A stretch of DNA of 64,000 nucleotides from Treponema sp. UBA1793. Lineage in GTDB: Bacteria > Spirochaetota > Spirochaetia > Treponematales > Treponemataceae. The translations under genes and the position numbers were made by a program. The notes below the pieces were generated by a model. That model had not been told where the DNA came from. It saw nothing but the letters and a program-made list of their open reading frames with translations, and did not search any database. The DNA lies in assembly GCA_002314445.1 (NCBI GenBank), contig DCFX01000008.1:1-64000 (forward strand), written 5' to 3'. Of the stretch, positions 42,555 to 50,959 are shown piece after piece (position 1 is the first letter of the stretch; every line of letters begins with the position of its first letter).

Positions 42555-44149
42555 TAGATATACCTTGTCTGTGTCAGGGATGTGATTTTCATATTTTTCT
42601 GTAGAACAGTGATTTCTGCCTTTATCGCCTCATTGCGCAAAAGCACATTATCCTGACAGTACAGCATGGGAATATATGCACCGTAATAATTTTTCTCGTT
42701 ATTCTCAACATATCCGTCAAATCCAGCCATTGTAACGCTGTCGACATTGATTTTTTTCAGAAGATTAAGCAGCATGACAAGTGGATTATCCCTGATGCAT
42801 TCAACATCAGACAAAAGCGACTGATAATTGACAATATAATCTATGTGTTGTTCCGCTTCTGTAATATTTGAAGTGCAGATGGTCAGCACTTTTTCATCAT
42901 TACTGTATATTGCACTAAAAAACTGACTGTACCGTTTTGCATTTCCCATAAAAACATAATTGGTTGGAAATGCATCATTAAGAAAATTCACTGCGATTAC
43001 AATTGGCTTAATATCAGAAATATATGCAGCTACCTTATTTTTATCAGACTCAAGTGTTTTTCCCGGGCCAAGAAGAAGAATCTTTTTTCCTGTTAAATTT
43101 TCCTTCAGTTTTTCAATAACATCCGTATCAACAGTATTTTTATTCTGGTATTCTTCATAAAGCTTCTGTATAACTTTTTCGTCATATAAAAGTTTTACTG
43201 ATTCCGGAATCTGCCCGAGGATTTCATTCACACTCTTTATGGAAAGTGAACGCTTGTCAAGCAGATATTTTACATAGTTCGGATGGCAGTCATGCAGGGC
43301 TGCAATATAAAACAGGGGTCTGTATCCCCAGCTGCATTTATCGAACTCTTTTTGAATGTCAACATCGATTGCTTCCTGGAGCTGATTTATATCGTAATGT
43401 TTACCGTGTACTTCGTTCATGTACATTGCGATAAGCTCGGTGCATGCATTCCCTGCGCTCTTTCCCATTCCGAACAAAGTGCCGTCAATAGAAATATCCC
43501 GGTTCTTTACATTATCCATCACAGCAATTGTATTTGCATAAGCAAGCTGAAAATTATTATGCGCATGGTATGCAAGAATGATATTCTTCTTCAGATATTC
43601 ATTCAAAACGGAACAGTAATGAAGCACTTCCGATGCGTGCATAAGCCCGTAGGTATCAACTATTGTTACCGCATATGGTTCAATTTTATTTATTTTTTTA
43701 ATAATTGAAATCATTTCTTCATCGCTGTAGCTTGTAACCGACACGGGATTAATTATTATCTTATAGCCCTTTTCCTTTATCTGGGATATAAATGCAAGCG
43801 CTTCATCCTGTTTATGTTTCTTGAATATAACACGTATTGCATCAATATGAGATTCTGATGCAGGTGATATATTATCTATTGAACATGTACCAAAATCTAT
43901 CATTGCAGTGATAAGTGCATGCGGTTTTTTCATGTTTTTAAAAACAGGTTCCACAGATTTCGTATCAGGATATATTGACCTGTCTGGATCATAAGGTTGT
44001 CTGCTATCGAGAAATCCGATCTCGATAGCATCAACACCAGAAGCATCAAGCCGGCTGAAGATGCTTTTTATACTTCCTTCGCCGAATTTCCAGTCGTTGA
44101 CATATCCACCATCACGAAGCGTACAATCAAGAAGGTATAAATTACTCAT
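42554..44149 (-). CDS. Aldolase/HMG-CoA-lyase-like enzyme with a C-terminal extra domain
   Basis: 531 residues. The N-terminal half (about 1-300) is a DRE-TIM-type barrel: LLDCTLRDGGYVNDW (metal Asp and catalytic Arg), VDTYGLMHASEV and AYHAHNNFQLAYANT (metal His pair), as in 4-hydroxy-2-oxovalerate aldolase or isopropylmalate synthase-like enzymes. The C-terminal 180 residues start at GKKILLLGPGKTLESDK and form a separate Rossmann-like domain, like those in glycan-related DUF115-type proteins. Overlaps both neighbours. It may make or use pyruvate for the ThDP enzyme next door; the reaction is not established. Confidence 0.8.
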   Translation of the reverse strand: MSNLYLLDCTLRDGGYVNDWKFGEGSIKSIFSRLDASGVDAIEIGFLDSRQPYDPDRSIYPDTKSVEPVFKNMKKPHALITAMIDFGTCSIDNISPASESHIDAIRVIFKKHKQDEALAFISQIKEKGYKIIINPVSVTSYSDEEMISIIKKINKIEPYAVTIVDTYGLMHASEVLHYCSVLNEYLKKNIILAYHAHNNFQLAYANTIAVMDNVKNRDISIDGTLFGMGKSAGNACTELIAMYMNEVHGKHYDINQLQEAIDVDIQKEFDKCSWGYRPLFYIAALHDCHPNYVKYLLDKRSLSIKSVNEILGQIPESVKLLYDEKVIQKLYEEYQNKNTVDTDVIEKLKENLTGKKILLLGPGKTLESDKNKVAAYISDIKPIVIAVNFLNDAFPTNYVFMGNAKRYSQFFSAIYSNDEKVLTICTSNITEAEQHIDYIVNYQSLLSDVECIRDNPLVMLLNLLKKINVDSVTMAGFDGYVENNEKNYYGAYIPMLYCQDNVLLRNEAIKAEITVLQKNMKITSLTQTRYI

Positions 44150-45948
44150 ATGTTCATTGCCTCGTTTCTGATTTGTTTCATTTCTTCCTCAGGCAGGAAT
44201 GGGTACATATCCTCGAGTGACGGAGAAACCATTGTACCGTCAGGAAGTTTTTTTGACGAAAGTTTCGGCGAAAAGTATTGTTCCGGATCAAGCACAACTT
44301 CTACTATAACAGAACCGTCTGTATTTAATGCACGGCGTATCTGTCTGACGCTGTTCTTTACAGAATCAATCCGTATATAAGGAAAGCCGAATGCAGAAGC
44401 AAGTTTTGCCATATCGGGAAAACTTACGCCGCTATCACTGCATACGCCGCACATCGGCGGATTGAATAAATTTGCCTGTGTCTGCCGGATCGAATGGTAT
44501 CCGTTATTGTTAAGCACGAATATTTTTATATTAAGTTTGTTGTATATGACAGTCTGCAGTTCCTGAAGGTTCATCATAAGGCTGCCGTCGCCCTCAAGGC
44601 AAATGACGCGCTTCCCCTGCCGCTCTACGGCGACACCTAGTGCTGCAGGAAGACCATATCCCATGCTTGCACAACCTGAATTCGTAAAAAGCCGCTGTTT
44701 CTGCTTTATATATGCAGCCTGAAATGAACAGACACACGCACTGCCGTTCCCACAGATTACTGCGTCACCTTCATCGAGATTACGGAACAGTTTATCCATA
44801 AAAACATACGGATTTACAGGGGTATCCTTTTCATAATATACCTTTTCACATGCAGGGAATTTTTTATCGATATTTCTGCACCATGAAAGCCACTTCCGGT
44901 GTTTTTGCGTAAACACAGCTTTTTCTTCAAGAACTTCAATGACATCCTTAACATCAGCATACACAGGCATATCAATTGAAAGTGTCGGCTTAATAAGTTC
45001 TGCCGGATCTATATCAACCATGATTTTGTATGCATCTTTTGCAAAATTTTTCCAGTTATAGCTTATCTGGCGGACATTAAGCCTGCAGCCAAGTACAAGA
45101 AGCAAATCCGAATACTGCGTAACAAAATTACCGCCGCGTGTTCCGACTGTTCCGGGGCGTCCGCAGTAACAATGATGGTCATTCCAGAGTACGTCGTGTG
45201 CATTCCATGCCGTTACGACTGGAATGTTGAGCTTATCAATCAGTTTGAGGAAAACATCATATCCGCCTGACGAACGTACCGCGGAACCTGCAAAAATTAC
45301 GGGACGACGGGCATTTGCAATACGCGCCAGTATCTCATTTGCTTTTGATTCCAAAAATACTGACGGAATTTCCCGTTTGTCTTCATCTTTGTTATAATGA
45401 CGAAGTCCGTCGGTTTCTACAATTGCTCCCTGAATGTTCAGCGGAATATCAAGCCATACCGGTCCCGGACGCCCGTGAGTTGCAATAAACAGAGCTTTTT
45501 CCAACAGATATGCAGTGTCTGCGGCATCTGTAATCATGCAGGCAAATTTAGTCATAGGCTTTACCGAGTCTATGATATTGTATTCCTGATCGCCGAGCTG
45601 ACGAACAGGAACGGCCGTCGAAGCCCTCGTTGTTTCGAATTTTACCTGCCCAGAGACTATGAACATAGGAATGGAGTCAAGCCATCCGCCAGCGACACCG
45701 TTCATAGCGTTTATTCCCCCCGGCCCTGATGTTACACACACAGCTGCCAGTTTCCGGCTGTACCGTGCATATGCCTCAGCAGCAATTGCACATGCCTGTT
45801 CGTGATGATTGTAGGTACAGTTTATTCCCGGATGATGACCGAATGCATCATTAAGATGCATAGCTCCTCCTCCGGTGATTGTAAATATGTCAGTAATACT
45901 GTTCTTAACAAAAAAATCTGCTATATAATCTGCTACACGCTGTTTCAT
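44146..45948 (-). CDS. Thiamine-diphosphate enzyme, acetolactate synthase-like
   Basis: 600 residues with the three ThDP-enzyme domains. Catalytic Glu in CTYNHHEQACAIAAEAYAR, central FAD/nucleotide-like domain, and the ThDP motif LEGDGSLMMNLQEL to VLNNNGYHS. Acetolactate-synthase relatives transfer a two-carbon unit from pyruvate. Placed right after rfbH, it best fits a YerE-type enzyme that adds acetaldehyde to a CDP-3,6-dideoxy-4-keto sugar to make a branched sugar. A housekeeping acetolactate synthase is less likely because no small subunit or ilv gene is near. Confidence 0.85.
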   Translation of the reverse strand: MKQRVADYIADFFVKNSITDIFTITGGGAMHLNDAFGHHPGINCTYNHHEQACAIAAEAYARYSRKLAAVCVTSGPGGINAMNGVAGGWLDSIPMFIVSGQVKFETTRASTAVPVRQLGDQEYNIIDSVKPMTKFACMITDAADTAYLLEKALFIATHGRPGPVWLDIPLNIQGAIVETDGLRHYNKDEDKREIPSVFLESKANEILARIANARRPVIFAGSAVRSSGGYDVFLKLIDKLNIPVVTAWNAHDVLWNDHHCYCGRPGTVGTRGGNFVTQYSDLLLVLGCRLNVRQISYNWKNFAKDAYKIMVDIDPAELIKPTLSIDMPVYADVKDVIEVLEEKAVFTQKHRKWLSWCRNIDKKFPACEKVYYEKDTPVNPYVFMDKLFRNLDEGDAVICGNGSACVCSFQAAYIKQKQRLFTNSGCASMGYGLPAALGVAVERQGKRVICLEGDGSLMMNLQELQTVIYNKLNIKIFVLNNNGYHSIRQTQANLFNPPMCGVCSDSGVSFPDMAKLASAFGFPYIRIDSVKNSVRQIRRALNTDGSVIVEVVLDPEQYFSPKLSSKKLPDGTMVSPSLEDMYPFLPEEEMKQIRNEAMNI

Positions 45949-45957
45949 TATACACCT

Positions 45958-47289
45958 CTAATCAATACTGCATCTTATTACGCTTATCATCTTATCCAGC
46001 ATAGTATCGTTCATACCCGGGTACACGCCTATCCAGAAAGTATTGTTCATGATTCTGTCCGTTACATCAAGCCCACCTGATACACGGTACGCATCCGTTC
46101 CACGAATCGCATCAAAACAGGGATGTTTAACAAGATTTCCCGCAAACAGGGCACGCGTTTGTACCCTGTTCTCTTCAAGCTTTTTCACCATCTTCAACCG
46201 CAGCCCCGGCTCTTTGCATGTAAGAAGGAAACCGAACCAGCTTGGTCTTGAATTTTTTACAGGTTCAGGCAAAATAAGCGTGTTCTGGAACCCGGAAAGT
46301 CCTTTGTACAGGTACTCCCAGTTATGACGCCTTTTTTCAACAAATGAAGGAAACTTTTCAAGCTGAGCACAGCCTATAGCTGCCTGAAGGTCTGTTGCCT
46401 TGAGGTTATAACCGAAATGACTATATGTATATTTATGGTCGTAGCCGAGAGGTAACTCACCGTACTGCCTGTCGAACCGGTGTCCGCAGCAGTTGTCTTT
46501 TCCAGAAGGGCATATGCAGTCACGACCCCAGTCGCGCATGGAACGGATAATCTTATGAAGCAATGGGTCGGATGTATACACGGCACCACCCTCGCCCATT
46601 GTCATATGGTGCGGTGGATAAAAACTCGAGGTACCTATATCACCGATTGTTCCTGTCAATCTTTCTTTTCCATCAATAGTATAAACGGAACCGAGTGCAT
46701 CACAGTTGTCTTCCACAAGCCACAGGTTATGCTTTTTACAGAAATCACTCACGGCTTTCAGATCAAACGGATTCCCCAGGGTATGTGCAATCATCACTGC
46801 CTTTGTCTTCAGAGAAAGAGCCTTTTCAAGTTTTGATACATCAATATTGTACTGTGGAATTGTTACATCGACAAATACAGGAACAGCACCAAAATTAAGA
46901 ATAGGAGTTACCGTCGTCGGAAATCCGCAGGCAACCGTAATAACTTCATCCCCTCGTTTAACAGCCCGTTCTTTCAGCAGTGGAGATGTAAGCGCCATAA
47001 ATGCAAGAAGATTTGCAGAAGAACCTGAATTTACAAGTGAGCAATAAGGGACTGAAAGATATTCAGCCAGTTTCTGCTCAAATTCGTCTGTATAACGTCC
47101 GGATGTTAGCCAAAATTCAAGCGAACTGTCGACAAGATTCATCATTTCTTTCTCGTCAAACATACGGCTTGCATATGGTATACGGTCACCATCTTTGTAG
47201 TCCGGTTTCTGCATAAATGATTTGTAATATGCTTTTACACTTTCTAAAATTTGCGCTGTTGCCTGTTCTTTTGTCATATTTTCAAACAT
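45958..47289 (-). CDS. rfbH: CDP-6-deoxy-4-keto-glucose 3-dehydrase
   Basis: 443 residues from the ATG at 47289, where GGAG is 7 bases upstream; the ATG 6 bases earlier is too close to it. DegT/DnrJ/EryC1-fold, PMP-dependent: NSGSSANLLAFMAL, EDNCDALGSVY and the active site region FYPPHHMTMGEGGAV, where His replaces the usual Lys, as in E1-type dehydrases. It needs an iron-sulfur reductase partner (DdhD/E3), which is not visible here. Product: CDP-4-keto-3,6-dideoxyhexose. Confidence 0.94.
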   Translation of the reverse strand: MFENMTKEQATAQILESVKAYYKSFMQKPDYKDGDRIPYASRMFDEKEMMNLVDSSLEFWLTSGRYTDEFEQKLAEYLSVPYCSLVNSGSSANLLAFMALTSPLLKERAVKRGDEVITVACGFPTTVTPILNFGAVPVFVDVTIPQYNIDVSKLEKALSLKTKAVMIAHTLGNPFDLKAVSDFCKKHNLWLVEDNCDALGSVYTIDGKERLTGTIGDIGTSSFYPPHHMTMGEGGAVYTSDPLLHKIIRSMRDWGRDCICPSGKDNCCGHRFDRQYGELPLGYDHKYTYSHFGYNLKATDLQAAIGCAQLEKFPSFVEKRRHNWEYLYKGLSGFQNTLILPEPVKNSRPSWFGFLLTCKEPGLRLKMVKKLEENRVQTRALFAGNLVKHPCFDAIRGTDAYRVSGGLDVTDRIMNNTFWIGVYPGMNDTMLDKMISVIRCSID

Positions 47290-47291
47290 TG

Positions 47292-48344
47292 TCATACTCC
47301 AAAGTATTCTTGTATTTGTTTATCTGTAATTTTGGCAGCATTGTCTCCATTTATAAGCCTCTTTTGCCAGTCAGTTATACTCGAAATCGCAAGCTCTATA
47401 TCCCAGTGGGGGTTCCAGCCGAGAACAGCCTTACTCTTAGAACAATCAAGTTTGAGAAAGTTTGCTTCATGAGGCCCTCCGTCTCCAAGAATGCGCCATG
47501 AAGCACCATTACCCCATGATGAGCAGAATAATTCTACAAGTTCTCCTGTAGTCACGCAACTTGTATCGTCAGGACCGAAATTGTATGAACCTGCAAGTTT
47601 CTTATCTTCGTACTGTTTCTGTGCAAGAAGCAGATAACCGGATAGACACTCCAATACATGCTGATACGGACGAGTTGAATGCGGATTGCGAATCATTATT
47701 TCTTTTCCGCTTGTTACAGCCCGTATGCAGTCCGGAATTATCCGGTCGGCCGCATAGTCGCCGCCACCAATTACATTACCGCTGCGAGCCGTTGAAATTG
47801 CAGGCGAATCATCTTCTGAAAAAAATGAATGTTGATAACTGTATGTTACGAGTTCGCTACAGCTTTTACTATTGCTGTACGGATCATATCCGCAAAGTTC
47901 TTCATCTTCTCTATATCCCCACAGCCATTCTTTATTTTTATAAACTTTATCGGTTGTTATATTAATAAAGGAACGTACAGAAGGTGTCATACGAACTGCA
48001 TCAAGGATGTTGACCGTCCCCATGACATTCGTTTCGTAGGTAGATACTGGATCCTTGTAAGAAAGACGCACAAGGGGCTGTGCTGCCAGGTGCAGAACTA
48101 TATCAGGAGCTGCCTCCTTCATAGACTTAATAAGAAGCTCCCTGTTTCGGATGTCGCCTGTTATACTATGTATATCATTTACCGTCTTTGTCAAAGCAAA
48201 TAAAGACGGATTAGTCGGCGGTACTAGTGCATAACCTGTTACCTCTGCTCCTGCCTGCATGAGTATGCGGCAGAGCCATGTTCCTTTAAAGCCTGTATGT
48301 CCCGTAATAAATACTTTTTTCCCTTTGTAAAAAGAAATATCCAT
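47292..48344 (-). CDS. rfbG: CDP-glucose 4,6-dehydratase
   Basis: 350 residues from ATG 48344, just after the rfbF stop with GGAAGG overlapping it; the longer in-frame reading overlaps rfbF. SDR motifs: VFITGHTGFKGTWLCRIL, LAAQPLVRLSYKDP, TTDKVYKNKEWLWGY, and DPYSNSKSCSE (Tyr/Lys pair). Converts CDP-glucose to CDP-4-keto-6-deoxyglucose. Overlaps rfbH (ATGA-type). Confidence 0.96.
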   Translation of the reverse strand: MDISFYKGKKVFITGHTGFKGTWLCRILMQAGAEVTGYALVPPTNPSLFALTKTVNDIHSITGDIRNRELLIKSMKEAAPDIVLHLAAQPLVRLSYKDPVSTYETNVMGTVNILDAVRMTPSVRSFINITTDKVYKNKEWLWGYREDEELCGYDPYSNSKSCSELVTYSYQHSFFSEDDSPAISTARSGNVIGGGDYAADRIIPDCIRAVTSGKEIMIRNPHSTRPYQHVLECLSGYLLLAQKQYEDKKLAGSYNFGPDDTSCVTTGELVELFCSSWGNGASWRILGDGGPHEANFLKLDCSKSKAVLGWNPHWDIELAISSITDWQKRLINGDNAAKITDKQIQEYFGV

Positions 48345-48346
48345 AG

Positions 48347-49129
48347 CTAGTCCTTCCATACTTTCCATGGAGCCTTTCCACTTGTCCACAGACTGTCAAG
48401 CTCATTTTTGTCCTTGAGCATATCCATCGGATGCCAGAAACCGGAATGTTTGTATGCATTCAACTGACCGTCCTTTGAAAGATCCTGCAACGGCTTCCTT
48501 TCCCATATAACAGAAGTATCATTATCATTTATATAATCAAAAGCATTATTTTCACAGACAAAAAAGCCTCCGTTTATCCACGTACCGTCACCAACAGGCT
48601 TTTCAATAAAGTCGGATATTGTACCATCATCTGCAATGTCGAGAGCGCCCCACCGTCCCAGAGGTTGTATAGCAGTAAGTGTTACAATTTTCCCTGATTT
48701 CTGATGAGATTCTACAAGTTTATTGATATTTACATCAGAAACACCATCTCCGTATGTAAGCATGAAGGGGTCATTTCCCACATATTTCTGTGCTTTTTTT
48801 ATACGTCCTCCAGTCATCGTATCCTGCCCTGTATAGAGCATGGTCACTGTCCACGGTTCGGTCCGCATCTTGTGTATCTGAACATCGTTTTTTGCCAGAT
48901 CAATTGTAATATCACTGTAGCGATTGTAGTAATTTAGAAAAAAATCTTTAATAACGTGTCCTTTGTAACCGGTAAGTACGATAAAATCATTAAAACCATA
49001 ATAGCTGTATATTTTCATAATATGCCAGAGAATCGGATAACCGCCTATTTCCACCATAGGTTTTGGGATGCGCTGAGTTTCTTCACCAAGACGAGTTCCC
49101 AGTCCGCCGGCCAGTATTAATGTTTTCAT
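48347..49129 (-). CDS. rfbF: Glucose-1-phosphate cytidylyltransferase
   Basis: 260 residues. LILAGGLGTRLGEET with KPMVEIGGYPILWHIM is the nucleotidyltransferase signature; LTYGDGVSDVNI holds the metal Asp. Makes CDP-glucose from CTP and glucose-1-phosphate. First gene of the seven-gene minus-strand operon; AGGGG lies 7 bases before the ATG and a TATACT is about 22 bases further up. Confidence 0.96.
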   Translation of the reverse strand: MKTLILAGGLGTRLGEETQRIPKPMVEIGGYPILWHIMKIYSYYGFNDFIVLTGYKGHVIKDFFLNYYNRYSDITIDLAKNDVQIHKMRTEPWTVTMLYTGQDTMTGGRIKKAQKYVGNDPFMLTYGDGVSDVNINKLVESHQKSGKIVTLTAIQPLGRWGALDIADDGTISDFIEKPVGDGTWINGGFFVCENNAFDYINDNDTSVIWERKPLQDLSKDGQLNAYKHSGFWHPMDMLKDKNELDSLWTSGKAPWKVWKD

Positions 49130-49558
49130 TTATATGCCCCTATTATTATGCAGTATAGCTTATATACTTAACTTTAGATAGTTAGATATAATTTTCTAAA
49201 ATATTATCATTCTGTTATATACCTTTTACAGTAAAACGACAATATTTCATACTCTTCACCCATACTTAATCATATAGCAATATTATAGTGTTTATTCTAT
49301 GATTTATTACAAAAAGGTATTACAGCTTCAAATGTTTCCCATACGTGCAGAGTTCTTCGAGCGGCGAAAGACATATAGCAGCTGAAAATCTGAGGTGAAA
49401 ATCAACCATTCGGGATATTGCAACAAAGCACGCAGCCGAAATCATTTTGTGCAGCAGTGACTTTTTTTGTATTTTTTCCGGTAAATAAATATTGTATTTT
49501 TCCACAAAGTTATATAGACTAAATAATACAGATATTTTTAATAAGGAGAAATTCAAGG
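49130..49558. other. Divergent intergenic region between rfbF and the repeat lipoprotein
   Basis: 429 bases, AT-rich at both ends. The minus-strand promoter area of rfbF is near 49155; on the plus strand TTGTAT (49492-49497) and TAGACT (49515-49520) with 17 bp spacing could serve the 49559 gene. The middle (49320-49450) has somewhat higher G+C and an open minus-strand frame, but no gene is supported there. Confidence 0.5.
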
Positions 49559-50731
49559 ATGAGAGAAAAGAAAAATTTTATATCAGCTGCTTTCATTTTA
49601 TTTACTTACAAAATCAGATGTATCCGGATTACACAGGTCATGTTGTGTACCATCTGTATTCTAGTACTTGGAAGCTGTGCTATGGATCCAAGTTCCACAA
49701 AAAATGTTTATCTTGGTGGAACCGTTTATACCAAAACAACAATAGTTGCAGGGTACTGGAAGGATGGTAACTGGAATGAATGTGTAAACAGCTACGGAAC
49801 AGGTTCTGGTTATTACGGTTGCGGCGAATCAATCACGGTTTCAGACGGCAGTGTCTACCTCGCCGGAGAAATTTATATTGGAACAGCACCAGTTGCAGGG
49901 TACTGGAAGAATGGTAACTGGAATGAATGTGCAAACATCAACGGAACTGGTTCTGACTATGGCTATGGTAGTTATGGGCATTCAATCACAGTTTCAGACG
50001 GCAGTGTCTATCTCGGTGGTGAAGCTGATATTGGAACAACAATAGTTGCAGGGTACTGGAAAGACGGAAACTGGAACGCATGTGCAAACAGCTACGGAAC
50101 TGGTTCTGGCTATTACGGCCTCGGCAATTCAATCACAGTTTCAGACGGCAGTGTCTATCTCGGTGGTGAAGCTTATAACGGAACAACAATAGTTGTAGGA
50201 TACTGGAAAGACGGAAACTGGAACGCATGTGCAAACAGCTACAGTGATACTGATGGATATTACGGTAAAGGAAAATCAATCACGGTTTCAGATGGCAGTG
50301 TTTATCTTGGTGGCACCGTTTATACCAAAACAACAACAGTTGCAGGGTTCTGGAAGAATGGTAACTGGAATGAATGTGCAAACAGCTACGGAACTGGTTA
50401 TTACGGTTGCGGCGAATCAATCGCAGTTTCAGACGGCAGTGTTTATCTTGGTGGCTACGTTTATAACGGAACAACAATAGTTGCAGGGTTCTGGAAGGAC
50501 GGTAACTGGCATGAATGTAAAATCAGTTATGGAACAGGTTCTGTGTATGGTAGTTATGGGCATTCAATCACAGTTTCAGACGGCAGTGTCTATCTCGCCG
50601 GAGAAGCTTATATCGGAATAGCAAAAGTCGCAGGGTTCTGGAAAGACGGAAACTGGAACGCATGTGCAAACAGCTACAGTGATACTGATGGATATTACAG
50701 TGAGGGAAAAGATATTTTTATTGCTGAATAA
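49559..50731 (+). CDS. Repeat lipoprotein with seven YWKDG-type repeats
   Basis: 390 residues; AAGGAG lies 11 bases upstream of the ATG. A long basic N-terminus is followed by a lipobox (ILVLGSC, Cys40). The rest is seven repeats of 47-51 residues, each with SITVSDGSVYLGGE, then GTTIVAGYWKDGNWNACANS, then a Gly/Tyr-rich end. Such repeats occur in surface lipoproteins and would form a seven-bladed propeller-like or solenoid fold. Repeats 1 and 5, 2 and 6, and 4 and 7 share specific variants, which shows block duplication. Located between two glycan operons; a surface or adhesin role is possible. Confidence 0.85.
   Translation: MREKKNFISAAFILFTYKIRCIRITQVMLCTICILVLGSCAMDPSSTKNVYLGGTVYTKTTIVAGYWKDGNWNECVNSYGTGSGYYGCGESITVSDGSVYLAGEIYIGTAPVAGYWKNGNWNECANINGTGSDYGYGSYGHSITVSDGSVYLGGEADIGTTIVAGYWKDGNWNACANSYGTGSGYYGLGNSITVSDGSVYLGGEAYNGTTIVVGYWKDGNWNACANSYSDTDGYYGKGKSITVSDGSVYLGGTVYTKTTTVAGFWKNGNWNECANSYGTGYYGCGESIAVSDGSVYLGGYVYNGTTIVAGFWKDGNWHECKISYGTGSVYGSYGHSITVSDGSVYLAGEAYIGIAKVAGFWKDGNWNACANSYSDTDGYYSEGKDIFIAE
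49700..50713 (+). repeat. Seven tandem ~147-base coding repeats
   Basis: Units of about 141-153 bases with long near-identical stretches (TCAGACGGCAGTGTCTATCT appears in most). The pattern of variants suggests a four-unit block copied once, with later loss or fusion of a unit. Confidence 0.8.
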
Positions 50732-50833
50732 TTATAACAATCTCTAAATCAAAAACGATTTTTATGTCCCAAAAGTACAAAATGACTAATAGTATGAGTA
50801 ATATAACATTTTGACCATGAAAAGAACTCAAAT

Positions 50834-50873
50834 GCTGTCTCCCACAACGCCGGCTGGCGTTGTGGGAGACAGC
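50834..50873. repeat. Perfect 18-bp inverted repeat
   Basis: Arms 50834-50851 and 50856-50873 are exact complements around GGCT. It lies 103 bases after the repeat lipoprotein, without a T-tract on either side, so it is not a typical terminator. Confidence 0.75.
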
Positions 50874-50922
50874 CGTAACGGCCTATTCAGAAAAAACAGT
50901 CATTACCGGAAACAACAGATTT

Positions 50923-50951
50923 GTGACAAAGTGGTTATTTTTTGGTATACT
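50923..50951 (+). promoter_or_regulatory. Promoter of the 50960 glycosyltransferase, leaderless geometry
   Basis: GTGACA (50923-50928), 17 bp, TATACT (50946-50951), 8 bases to ATG 50960. No Shine-Dalgarno sequence. Confidence 0.62.
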
Positions 50952-50959
50952 ATTTCATT

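Noticed and set aside
44146..45948. Housekeeping acetolactate synthase large subunit (ilvB)
   Set aside because: No regulatory subunit or branched-chain gene nearby; embedded by overlaps in an rfb-type sugar operon.
49320..49556. 78-codon minus-strand frame in the rfbF/lipoprotein gap
   Set aside because: Unbroken but without a convincing start or known domain; crosses the putative promoter region of the 49559 gene.
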